From NCBI GenBank assembly GCA_016933955.1, contig JAFGTT010000026.1, forward strand, positions 1 through 64,000: a stretch of DNA of 64,000 nucleotides, in the 5' to 3' direction. The translations under genes and the position numbers were made by a program. This stretch comes from Candidatus Zixiibacteriota bacterium (GTDB lineage Bacteria; Zixibacteria; MSB-5A5; GN15; PGXB01). Positions within the stretch are counted from its first letter, which is position 1, and each line of letters starts with the position of its first letter. The notes beneath the pieces are model-generated. The model searched no databases. It had not been told where the DNA came from and was given only the letters and a program-made list of their open reading frames with translations. This document shows positions 1-7,496 of this stretch, piece after piece.

Positions 1-132
1 AATCCATCCTAATTATCCCCTCTTGAGAGGGGTGGATCCGCCGGAGGCATTTATGCCGCAGGCGGAGACGGGGTGTGTTATCCAATCTGCTTTACACACC
101 CCCAAGTCCCCTCTCGAGAGGGGACTTTGGAC
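1..132. repeat. Dispersed palindromic repeat, copy A (window edge)
   Basis: This copy shares most of its sequence with the two tandem copies at 4158-4577: the trailing end of the GGGAATCC motif, the palindromic CCCCTCT(T/C)GAGAGGGG box, the purine-rich GGCGGAGACGGGGTGTGTTA stretch, the GTGTGT/ACACAC inverted repeat, and a second CCCCTCTCGAGAGGGGA box. It carries an insertion of about 12 bp (around 43-55) relative to the others. Its left end lies outside the window. It is non-coding and lies just downstream of the methyltransferase remnant. Confidence 0.85.
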
Positions 133-163
133 GGGTGACCTACGTCTTCAGACATTGGAAATA

Positions 164-655
164 TTAAATGAGTATGGATTTTTTATATAAATTTCTCATA
201 CCGATACATGGTTTTATCCCCGCGAACATGGGATAATCCTCGTTTTCCCCGAAATCGGTATGCACTAGGTCCTCGGTTTCGACCACCTCGAAACCGGCCG
301 CCCGTAACGCCTCCGGCCAGAAGGCCAGGGGAAAAATCCCGAACACATGCCGATCATACTCAATCTCGGTCTTTCCCTCGCGGCGAATAATATAGATAAA
401 AACGCTCTCATACACCGAATCATCGGGGTCGGCATCATGGCAGTTCTCGATAAACGTAATCGCCGTTCCGTCTTTTTCCGAGGTGAACCCTTTGACCCGG
501 TTCTGAATATAATGCTCCTTCCACTCCTCGGCGAAAGTGATCACCAGTCCGCCCGGCCGAAGGTGCTCATAAGCCGTCACCAGCGCCGCTATCAGGTCAT
601 TGGGGGTAAGCATATAATTGACGGCATCATGAATCACGACCGGACTTAATATCAC
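164..655 (-). pseudogene. Headless class I SAM methyltransferase remnant
   Basis: The 163 codons up to the TAA at 164-166 match the C-terminal part of a class I SAM-dependent methyltransferase. They include the motif-IV-like VVIHDAVNYM segment, then EHLRPGGLVIT, then the C-terminal strands. The N-terminal Rossmann half with the glycine-rich SAM loop is absent. Upstream DNA in this frame is the nitroreductase gene in another frame. The first possible start is the GTG at 653-655, which overlaps the TGA of the nitroreductase gene (GTGA overlap), so the fragment could still be translated by coupling. I infer a 5' truncation by recombination at about position 650. Without the SAM-binding loop it should not be an active methyltransferase. 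Confidence 0.7.
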
Positions 656-1488
656 TCCCGCACAAACCAGTCCCGGCTTTTTCGCTCCGGGACCCGAAGC
701 GGCAGTTTCTCCGGGTAACCCAGCGGCGTGACCGTGGCGACATAATGCTCCTTCGGGATTTGAAGCCTCTCCTTGATATCCTCCCGGTCCATGGCCGCGA
801 TCCAGCATGTCCCCAGCCCCTGGGTCCAGGCCGCCAGCATGAAATGGTACGCCGCGATACACCCGTCCTGCTCCGGCCGTTTGGTCAGCGATGAATCGGC
901 GCAGATAGCCACCGCCATCGGCGACCCGGCAATCGGTCCAGTGCTCGACCCGCGCCGCTCCGATAACCATTCGATCGTCCCGCGGTCACGGATCAGCCGG
1001 AAATAGTACCCCTGGGTATTCAACGCTGTCGGTGCATACCGGCAGATTTCCAGAACCTTCGCCAGCACCTCATCGGGGATCGGACTCGGTTTGAATTTCC
1101 TGACCGACCGCCGGGTCACCAGAAGTTCTTCACCGTCATAGTACCCGGCCGTCCGGTGATTGAAATACTGGAATTCCAGACTCCTTCCCTCCGGATCACG
1201 GGCAAAAAACTGGTAGATGCCGTACTTCTCGTTATCGACCGGCCCCGAAACGGCGATATCTTTCAGCTTTTCATAATATCGGTCGACCTGCTCCCGGATC
1301 TCGAAAAAGAAAGTCAGCATCCCCTCCCGCTCGATCCGGTCGCGGTCACAAAACCCGAACAGCATATTCCCGTGCTTCAGGATAACACAATCGGCCTGCT
1401 CCAGCCACACCGTGCATCCGATCCGCCCGGTATAAAATTCCTTCAGTTGTTTCAGCATCCCGGTCTTAAAAAAGAATATCCCGCTCAT
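652..1488 (-). CDS. VOC (glyoxalase-like) domain fused to nitroreductase
   Basis: This 278-aa protein has two domains. Residues 1-110 look like a vicinal-oxygen-chelate (glyoxalase/bleomycin-resistance) module ending in the typical DPEGRSLEFQ strand. Residues about 118-278 are a nitroreductase of the FMN family, with the N-terminal TRRSVRKF motif, the APTALNTQ segment and the GLGTCWIA motif. Nitroreductases use FMN and NAD(P)H to reduce nitro or quinone-like substrates; the substrate here is unknown. A GGAGGAAACG ribosome site precedes the ATG. The gene lies 12 bp after the lipoprotein gene and probably shares its transcript. The fusion order is unusual, and its stop overlaps the GTG of the methyltransferase remnant. 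Confidence 0.88.
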   Translation of the reverse strand: MSGIFFFKTGMLKQLKEFYTGRIGCTVWLEQADCVILKHGNMLFGFCDRDRIEREGMLTFFFEIREQVDRYYEKLKDIAVSGPVDNEKYGIYQFFARDPEGRSLEFQYFNHRTAGYYDGEELLVTRRSVRKFKPSPIPDEVLAKVLEICRYAPTALNTQGYYFRLIRDRGTIEWLSERRGSSTGPIAGSPMAVAICADSSLTKRPEQDGCIAAYHFMLAAWTQGLGTCWIAAMDREDIKERLQIPKEHYVATVTPLGYPEKLPLRVPERKSRDWFVRE

Positions 1489-1500
1489 CGTTTCCTCCGC

Positions 1501-2076
1501 TCATTCCTGCTTTCCGATAGTCTCGTCGATCGCCACTGCAATATAAATCAGACCGTCCGGAAACCGGCTGCATTGCTCGTACCCGGTCATGGTCACCAGA
1601 AAACGCCCCCGGGTAAAATTGAGATAATAGCCCTCCAGCGATGATTTATCCCCCAGTCCGGGAATCGTCCCGGTATCATCGGTTTTCTCACCGTATATTC
1701 CGGCCGCCGCCGAGAAATCGGTCATTTCGAAAATTTCCACGATTATCCGCGTATCGAGAAAATCGCGGTACTCGCATGTCACGACCTGCTTGAAACCGTA
1801 CTTAAGATACAAATCCGCCCCGCCGTCGATATATAAGTACAAGTCTTCGCCGACATATACTTCCGCCGTATCGACCCTGCTCCAGCCCGGAACGGCATCA
1901 TCGCCCGGCAGATATTTAATCAGCGGATTAACCGCCTTCTCTTTATCACTGGTACAATTTAGAACTGCCAAGGCCGCTGTCATTGAAAGGATTGCCAGTA
2001 TAATATAATAGGCTTTTTTATTCACAAGTATTCCTTCCTGCTTGATAAAGATCCCGCGATTGATTTTCCTGGTCAT
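1501..2076 (-). CDS. Putative lipoprotein, DUF6599-like
   Basis: The protein is 191 aa if translation starts at the ATG at 2076, which follows a clear GGAGG site. A hydrophobic stretch ending in a lipobox (LAVLNC) predicts an outer-layer lipoprotein. The mature part, with the YLYIDGGADLYLKYGF segment, resembles DUF6599 proteins, whose function is unknown. A second in-frame start, the GTG at 2025, has an equally good site (GGAAGG, 7 nt spacing) and gives a conventional short signal peptide of the form MNKKAYYIILAIL, so the true start is undecided. It is the first gene of a probable operon with the VOC-nitroreductase. Confidence 0.72.
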   Translation of the reverse strand: MTRKINRGIFIKQEGILVNKKAYYIILAILSMTAALAVLNCTSDKEKAVNPLIKYLPGDDAVPGWSRVDTAEVYVGEDLYLYIDGGADLYLKYGFKQVVTCEYRDFLDTRIIVEIFEMTDFSAAAGIYGEKTDDTGTIPGLGDKSSLEGYYLNFTRGRFLVTMTGYEQCSRFPDGLIYIAVAIDETIGKQE

Positions 2077-2222
2077 ACCTGTCCTCCGAATTTCCGGTTT
2101 ACTCCAATATACGCCGGTCCCGCAAAATTGTCATTTATTTTAAAAGAGAAGATTATTACAGCAATCGAAAGAGCTGCTTTTTCAGGATTTAATTTATGAT
2201 TCTAATTTCGACCCGGCCATTT

Positions 2223-3893
2223 TCACTCCGGCGCCTTCGGCTCGACCATCACCAGTTTCTCCCGCTCCACCGTCACCAGCCCCGGTTTAGCCTTGCGCGG
2301 TTTACGGACATATTTCTTCTGCGTATATATCACCGGCACCGTCTTGGAATTACGCGCTTTGGAATGGTACGCCGCGATCGCCGCTGTTTCCGCGATCTCA
2401 CCTTTCGATGGTACAAAATTCTTATCCGGGAATTTCATCACCACATGCGATCCCGGGCATTGCGAGGTGTGGAACCACAGCTCGTATGGTTTGGCGTAGC
2501 CAAAGGTAGTGCTGTCGTTATCGGCCCCGTCCCTCCCCACAAAAATCGTCACCCCGCTGGAGAGCGTGTAATCCTTGTACGGTAACCGCACCACCGGAAT
2601 CCTCCGCTCTGCCGCCGCCGGGATAATCCCCGCCAGCTCCGCCTCGTATTTCAGTACCGCCTCGTTATAACTCGTCTCGATCTCGGTGTACATCACCTGC
2701 GCCGCCTCCAGCTCCCGTTTGGCGATCTCCAGCCGCCGCTTGAGCAAATCCAGGGCGTCTTTGCCTTTGCGGTATTTTTTGAAATATACCTCGGCATTCT
2801 GGGCTGGACTTAACGATGGATCAAGCTCGATCACGATCGGCTTACCGCTTCCGTAAACATCGATCAGCTCGGCGTAATCGCTCCCCTTCTCGATCTTGGG
2901 AATATATATCTGGATCAACTCGGCGTACTTCCGATACTGCTCGAAATTCCCCGCCGACTCGAAATCCTCCTCAACTTTCCTGATCTTCCGCATCAACTTC
3001 TTGATATGCCGCTCCACCGCCGTTATTACCGTCTGCATCTGGCTGGCTTCGCTCCGTTCCGCCCGTCTGGTCCGGATGGCCGTGTAAACCGCAAACGACA
3101 GCGACTTGCACTTAACCCCTTCCTCGCCGCAGATACGCAGCTTAAATGGGTAGGCCAGGTTGCCGGTTTCGTGCGCGAAAAAATAACCGCTCGAGTAATC
3201 ATCGAAAAATCCGCTGATCCGCTTGATTTTTCCTTCCAGCACTTCCAACTGCTCATCTTTCAGGGCGCAGGCCGCTTCACCATGTTCCATCCCGGCCCGT
3301 TCCAGAATCTCGTCGGTCAACACCTTATCAAGTCCCAGAATATTTTTGCGGATAGTATTCTCTACCGATTGATCCGACCGGCGGAATAATTCGATCAGAT
3401 GCCGCAATTCCAGTTCCCGAGGATTAAGTTTATCCGGCGCCGGCGGCGGGGTATAAACCTCCCCCGGCTCGAATTTTTTGTTCCGCAGGGTTGCCATAAT
3501 TTTATCATTGGCATCCAGAAGCCAGAAATTACCGTTGGGACCGATCGCCTCGACCACAATCGTAAACCGCTCGCCCTCTTTCTCGAGAATAATCCTGAAG
3601 ATCCGGTCGAAATCGTACTGCGCCACCTCGACCACGACCCCTTCAAGGGCCGGCTGGAAAAACGGCCACGGTTTTTCTGATGTTTCCATCTGCACTTTAC
3701 CCCGGGGAATCATAAATGCCCCGAAGGCCTGCGGGTGGTAGACCAGTCCCAGGGCCAATGTGGCTTTATCGTTCTTGAAATGGAGATAGGCCTCGCGCTG
3801 TTTTTTATAAAACTCGGCCTCTTTAAACGATGCCCCGATGATATTGGCTTTTAATTCCGCCACCAGAGAATGTATGTGCAACGCTGTCTGCAT
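2223..3893 (-). CDS. rqcH: RqcH-like NFACT protein (ribosome quality control)
   Basis: This 556-aa protein has the NFACT layout. An NFACT-N domain (about 1-180) carries the Asp96-Arg97 pair within YDFDRIFRI, known in RqcH to be needed for alanine tailing. Next come a helix-hairpin-helix region (about 185-235), a long coiled coil (about 285-425), and a C-terminal NFACT-R (DUF814) domain with ELWFHTSQCPGSHVV. RqcH binds stalled 50S-peptidyl-tRNA complexes and recruits tRNA-Ala to add C-terminal Ala tails; older annotation calls the family fibronectin-binding protein. There is no Shine-Dalgarno before the ATG, and a TATATA box ends 6 nt upstream, suggesting a leaderless transcript. The gene appears to stand alone. 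Confidence 0.9.
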   Translation of the reverse strand: MQTALHIHSLVAELKANIIGASFKEAEFYKKQREAYLHFKNDKATLALGLVYHPQAFGAFMIPRGKVQMETSEKPWPFFQPALEGVVVEVAQYDFDRIFRIILEKEGERFTIVVEAIGPNGNFWLLDANDKIMATLRNKKFEPGEVYTPPPAPDKLNPRELELRHLIELFRRSDQSVENTIRKNILGLDKVLTDEILERAGMEHGEAACALKDEQLEVLEGKIKRISGFFDDYSSGYFFAHETGNLAYPFKLRICGEEGVKCKSLSFAVYTAIRTRRAERSEASQMQTVITAVERHIKKLMRKIRKVEEDFESAGNFEQYRKYAELIQIYIPKIEKGSDYAELIDVYGSGKPIVIELDPSLSPAQNAEVYFKKYRKGKDALDLLKRRLEIAKRELEAAQVMYTEIETSYNEAVLKYEAELAGIIPAAAERRIPVVRLPYKDYTLSSGVTIFVGRDGADNDSTTFGYAKPYELWFHTSQCPGSHVVMKFPDKNFVPSKGEIAETAAIAAYHSKARNSKTVPVIYTQKKYVRKPRKAKPGLVTVEREKLVMVEPKAPE

Positions 3894-3899
3894 AGTCTG

Positions 3900-3927
3900 T
3901 ATATAACTACCGATTTTATCGCCTCAA
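3900..3927 (-). promoter_or_regulatory. Candidate leaderless promoter of rqcH
   Basis: On the minus strand a TTGAGG -35-like box (3922-3927) is followed after 16 bp by TATATA (3900-3905). The ATG begins 6 nt further on, with no Shine-Dalgarno in between. Confidence 0.45.
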
Positions 3928-4072
3928 AAACAACAAAAATTCCGCAAAACTCGCCTCAAACAATAACCTCTTGAATCCCTGTAAGTTAAAAACCGGTGGC
4001 CCACGTCTTCAACCGAGCAGGTCTCAGAGCCTTGCGCTCCTGACTATTTTCTTCTACTTTGAGCTCCGGTGG

Positions 4073-4090
4073 CGCACCCCTTGGGGTGCG
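4073..4090. other. Tight perfect hairpin in repeat-rich gap
   Basis: CGCACCCC and GGGGTGCG form an 8-bp perfect inverted repeat separated by only TT. It has no T-tract and no neighbouring gene end, so it looks like part of the repeat mosaic between rqcH and the fumarate hydratase terminator, not a terminator. Confidence 0.5.
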
Positions 4091-4157
4091 GGCCTGTTCC
4101 CCATCACTGATTTTATGGGTGGCAGATGCTCTCGTCCGCCAGCCGTAATCTCCCTGT

Positions 4158-4367
4158 CATCCCTGAAAAAAAGCCTTTCTTTCCCGAAAAAAGTCCGTCA
4201 TTCCCGACCCGATCGGGAATCCATCTTCATCCCCTCTCGAGAGGGGTGGATCCGCCGCAGGCGGAGACGGGGTGTGTTATCCAATCCGCTTTACACACCC
4301 CTGAATCCCCTCTCAAGAGGGGACCTTAAACATTTTCCTGGGCGGCAACCCCCCGTTTTCCCCACCG
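4158..4367. repeat. 210-bp tandem repeat, unit 1 (dispersed repeat copy B)
   Basis: This unit starts at CATCCCTGAAAAAAAGCC and is directly followed by a second unit of the same length. It contains an ATTCCCGA/TCGGGAAT inverted repeat, a CCCCTCTCGAGAGGGG palindrome, the GTGTGT/ACACAC inverted repeat and a closing CCCCTCTCAAGAGGGG box. Its inner part of about 120 bp matches copy A at 1-132. No credible coding sequence crosses it. Confidence 0.92.
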
Positions 4368-4577
4368 CATCCCTGAAAAAAAGCCTTTCTTTCCAGAAAA
4401 AAGTCCGTCATTCCCGACCCGATCGGGAATCCATCTTCCACCCCTCTCGAGAGGGGTGGATCTGCCGCAGGCGGAGACGGGGTGTGTTATCCAATCCGCT
4501 TTACACACCCCTGAATCCCCTCTCAAGAGGAGACTTTGAACATTTTCCTGGGCGGCAACCCCCCGTTTTCCCCACCG
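4368..4577. repeat. 210-bp tandem repeat, unit 2 (dispersed repeat copy C)
   Basis: This is a near-identical direct duplicate of 4158-4367, with only a handful of substitutions visible (for example TTCC-C versus TTCC-A in the first 35 bp, and GGAGAC versus GGGGAC near the end). The small number of differences suggests a recent tandem duplication. Confidence 0.92.
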
Positions 4578-4695
4578 CATCACCCTTAATCCATACCCTT
4601 CCCCGATTTGTATGAATACCCATACCTCCCGTATGCACCGGACAAAAATCACACCACTTATATACCAAATCCCACAAGAAACTTTTTTACTGATA

Positions 4696-4745
4696 AAACG
4701 AACCCATTTTCAAAAAATTTCCCAAAAGATGAAACGAACCCATTT
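4696..4745. repeat. 14-bp direct repeat pair, 36-bp period
   Basis: AAACGAACCCATTT occurs at 4696-4709 and again at 4732-4745 in an A/C-rich non-coding stretch. Open frames read through here are low-complexity (repeated KTNPF- or KRTHF-like residues) and are not convincing genes. Confidence 0.6.
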
Positions 4746-4772
4746 CCCTCCCCCATCCCCCATCTGCCCCAC

Positions 4773-4801
4773 AAAAAAACCGCCGGGTCAATGCCCGGCG
4801 G
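4773..4801 (-). terminator. Terminator of the fumarate hydratase operon
   Basis: CCGCCGGG and CCCGGCGG form an 8-bp G/C stem with a 6-nt loop (4780-4801). On the minus strand it is followed by seven T residues (4779-4773). It lies 30 bp after the stop of the beta-subunit gene. Confidence 0.93.
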
Positions 4802-4830
4802 CGAACCTGATATTCCAATTTTCCCGGCGC

Positions 4831-5388
4831 TTATTTCTTGCCGTACTTGGCGATACCCTCTTTATACAAATTGCCGCCATGACAATCCAGCGCCACGATC
4901 ACCGGAAACTCCTTGACCGTCAGTTTCCTGATCGCCTCGGCCCCGAGATCCTCATAGGCCACTATTTCGGCCGCCGTGATGGCCTTCGAGATCAACGCCC
5001 CGGCCCCTCCGACCGCCGCGAAATAAACCGCCTTGTGCTTTTTCATGGCCTCGACCACCTCCGGCCCCATCTCGCCCTTGCCGATCATCCCTTTCTGCCC
5101 GGCCGCGATAATTTTCGGGGTGTAGGCGTTCATGCGGTACGAGGTCGTCGGTCCGGCCGATCCGATTGCCTGACCCGGCTTGGCCGGGGTCGGCCCGACA
5201 AAATAAATAATCTGCCCGGTCACATCGAACGGCAGTTTTTCGCCCTTCTCGATCAGTTCCACCAGCCGCTTGTGGGCGGCATCACGGGCCGTGTAAATCG
5301 TCCCGGTGATCAAAACATTGTCGCCGACCTTCAAATCCTCAACCACCTTATCGGTCAGCGGGGGGGTGATTTTTTTCTTTTCCGACAT
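4831..5388 (-). CDS. Class I fumarate hydratase, beta (C-terminal) subunit
   Basis: This 185-aa protein matches the beta subunit of two-subunit Fe-S hydro-lyases of the fumarase/L(+)-tartrate dehydratase type. It has the swivelling domain core GTIYTARDAAHKRL, the GPTPAKPGQ and IGSAGPTTSYRM segments, and GKGEMG. With the alpha subunit it interconverts fumarate and malate in the TCA cycle in the cytoplasm. The gene follows the alpha gene by 30 bp on the same strand and is followed by a strong terminator, so the two form a compact operon. Tartrate dehydratase is the alternative activity, but no tartrate gene is nearby. Confidence 0.93.
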   Translation of the reverse strand: MSEKKKITPPLTDKVVEDLKVGDNVLITGTIYTARDAAHKRLVELIEKGEKLPFDVTGQIIYFVGPTPAKPGQAIGSAGPTTSYRMNAYTPKIIAAGQKGMIGKGEMGPEVVEAMKKHKAVYFAAVGGAGALISKAITAAEIVAYEDLGAEAIRKLTVKEFPVIVALDCHGGNLYKEGIAKYGKK

Positions 5389-5418
5389 GGTTTTATCTCC
5401 AGCTTCAATTATTCACGG

Positions 5419-6261
5419 TTACAGAACTATCTCTTTATGCCGCGCCGCATGGCACTGGGTATTGACCGCCACCGGCAACGAGGCGATATGGCACGGATGC
5501 ACCTCGACATGCACATCAAGAGCCGTCGTGGTCCCGCCCAGCCCCTGCGGGCCGATCCCCAGCTTATTGATTTTATCGAGCAGTTCCAGTTCCAGGTCGG
5601 CGTAGAATTTGTTCGGGTGACGGTTTCCCACCTCGCGCAACAGCGCCTTCTTGGCCAGGTAGGCGCATTTTTCGAATGTTCCGCCGATCCCGACCCCGAT
5701 TATCACCGGGGGACAGGGATTACCCCCGCTTCGGAGAACCCGGTCGATCACGAAACTCTTGACCCCTTCAATACCGTCCGATGGTTTCATCATCCGCACC
5801 TCGGACATATTCTCCGAACCGCCCCCCTTGGGCGCGATAATGATTTTCATTTTATCGCCCGGGACGATTTCGGTGTTAATGATGGCCGGAGTATTGTCGC
5901 CGGTATTCTTCCGCTCGATCGGGTCGCCCAGAACCGACTTGCGCAAAAACCCGTCTTTATAACCCTGTCGGACACCCTCATTAAGCGCCGCAGCGTAATC
6001 GCCGCCGACTATATGCACCTCCTGTCCCAGCTCCACAAAAAGAACCGCGTAACCCGTATCCTGGCACATCGGCGCCTTTTCATCATGGGCAATCCGGGCG
6101 TTTTCGATAATCTGGTCGAGAATATCCCGCCCCACCGGCGATTCCTCGTGCCCGCGCGCTTTCTTGAGTGCCGCCACCACATCCTCGCCCAGGTCGGTCG
6201 CGGCGTTCATCACCAGCTCCCGCACCGCTTCAGTTATCCTATCAGTCCTGATCTCACGCAT
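5419..6261 (-). CDS. Class I fumarate hydratase, alpha (N-terminal) subunit
   Basis: This 280-aa protein is the catalytic Fe-S subunit of a two-subunit fumarase. Cys66 (in PMCQDTG), Cys183 (in NPCPP) and Cys270 (in TQCHAARH) are placed as the three ligands of the oxygen-sensitive 4Fe-4S cluster in this family. The GGGSENMS and GIGPQGLGG stretches are also typical. A GGAG site precedes the ATG. It is transcribed divergently from the EamA transporter gene across a 213-bp gap. An Fe-S fumarase suggests that low-oxygen conditions are tolerated or preferred. Confidence 0.94.
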   Translation of the reverse strand: MREIRTDRITEAVRELVMNAATDLGEDVVAALKKARGHEESPVGRDILDQIIENARIAHDEKAPMCQDTGYAVLFVELGQEVHIVGGDYAAALNEGVRQGYKDGFLRKSVLGDPIERKNTGDNTPAIINTEIVPGDKMKIIIAPKGGGSENMSEVRMMKPSDGIEGVKSFVIDRVLRSGGNPCPPVIIGVGIGGTFEKCAYLAKKALLREVGNRHPNKFYADLELELLDKINKLGIGPQGLGGTTTALDVHVEVHPCHIASLPVAVNTQCHAARHKEIVL

Positions 6262-6463
6262 CTTGTTTCTCCAGCTGAACCGTTTAATTTAAACTCTTCC
6301 TTATACCGTCAATTTCGCGAAGAGTTTTGTCGATTTTTAATCCTTGCTTTATTCAGGTTATGGAAAATAGCCAATTGCCGCCCGAATGTCAACATAGCCG
6401 AAATTCGATTGGGCATTTTAAATATACCGATAGTATCTTCTTCCCCCCGCGACCGGAAACGAT

Positions 6464-6469
6464 TATATT
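6464..6469 (+). promoter_or_regulatory. -10-like box 5 nt before the EamA gene
   Basis: TATATT ends 5 nt before the ATG at 6475, and no Shine-Dalgarno is present. No good -35 is visible. It is listed because five other genes show the same layout. Confidence 0.3.
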
Positions 6470-6474
6470 GGGCC

Positions 6475-7377
6475 ATGCCATACGCTGGAGAATTCGCCGC
6501 CCTGGGAACGGCCTTTCTGTGGTCGTTCACCTCGATCTTTTTTACCTCGGCCAGCCGACGAATCGGCTCCTATTATCTCAATAAATACCGCATCCCCTTC
6601 GCCGCCGTTTTCCTGGCCGTCACACTGCTGATTTTAACCGGCCGTCTTTTTCCCGAGGGGATCAGCAATACCTCGTATTACTATCTTATCGCCAGCGGCA
6701 TTATCGGTCTCTCGCTGGGCGATCTCTGCCTGTTTTCAGCCTTCATAATTTTGGGGACCCGGTTGACCCTGCTGATCTTCGCCGCCTCGCCCATCATCAC
6801 CGCCCTGATTGCCTGGATTATGCTCGGTGAGACTCTCGGCTTCTATGCCATCACCGGGATTGCAGTAACCATCTCCGGGATTGCCTGGGTAACTGCCGAA
6901 CGGCAGATAAAAAACAATACTTCCGACCGGCCCTCATCCTCGAAAACCCTGGGCATCTTTCTGGCCCTGGGCGGGGCCGTCGGGCAAGCTATCGGGCTGG
7001 TTTTGGCCAAAGCCGGGATGGGCGAAAGTGTCGATCCCCTTCCGGCCACTTTCATCCGCATGGTTTCCGCCGCCGCGGCCATCTGGCTTTATGGCCTTTT
7101 CCGGGGCGATACCATCGGGACAATACAAAAAGCCCGCGATTATCGGGCTCTCCTTCTCGCCGCCGGAGGGGCCGTCTGCGGCCCGTTCCTGGGGGTCTGG
7201 CTTTCGCTCGTGGCCGTTCGCCACACCGAAACCGGGATCGCCGCCGCCATCATGGCCACCGTGCCGGTCCTGGTTATCCCCCTGGTGATTTTCATCTACC
7301 ATGAAAAAGTCTCCTTCCGGGCCGTCTTCGGAGCCATCATAACTGTCGGCGGAGTGATGTTGCTGTTTATCTCCTGA
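6475..7377 (+). CDS. EamA/DMT-family transporter
   Basis: This 300-aa hydrophobic protein has two EamA repeats (about 1-135 and 155-300), giving about ten membrane helices, with conserved segments such as [18 protein letters not shown] and the second-repeat [13 protein letters not shown]. The family exports or exchanges small metabolites such as amino acids; the substrate cannot be told. I start at the ATG at 6475 because the open frame further upstream runs antisense through the fumarase genes. The gene lacks a Shine-Dalgarno and has a TATATT box 5 nt before the ATG. It is unrelated in position to the second EamA gene at 23413. Confidence 0.88.
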   Translation: MPYAGEFAALGTAFLWSFTSIFFTSASRRIGSYYLNKYRIPFAAVFLAVTLLILTGRLFPEGISNTSYYYLIASGIIGLSLGDLCLFSAFIILGTRLTLLIFAASPIITALIAWIMLGETLGFYAITGIAVTISGIAWVTAERQIKNNTSDRPSSSKTLGIFLALGGAVGQAIGLVLAKAGMGESVDPLPATFIRMVSAAAAIWLYGLFRGDTIGTIQKARDYRALLLAAGGAVCGPFLGVWLSLVAVRHTETGIAAAIMATVPVLVIPLVIFIYHEKVSFRAVFGAIITVGGVMLLFIS

Positions 7378-7496
7378 CACCGGTATTCATCAAATTAATG
7401 TCCGATTTTTCTCTTTTTAGTTTTTGACGATTACGTTTTCCGGCCGTCCCTTTGTATGTAACGAGGGATATGTATTCTCTAACAAGGGACGCTATC

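Noticed and set aside
4158-4577. Tandem repeat as a two-unit CRISPR
   Set aside because: The units are 210 bp and directly abutting, with no unique spacer between them.
3971-4615. A 214-codon plus-strand open frame
   Set aside because: It simply reads through the 210-bp tandem repeats twice, with duplicated low-complexity peptide and no ribosome site.
4612-7377. A 921-codon open frame on the plus strand
   Set aside because: Only its last 300 codons (from 6475) look like a protein (EamA). The rest runs antisense through the fumarate hydratase genes and repeat DNA.
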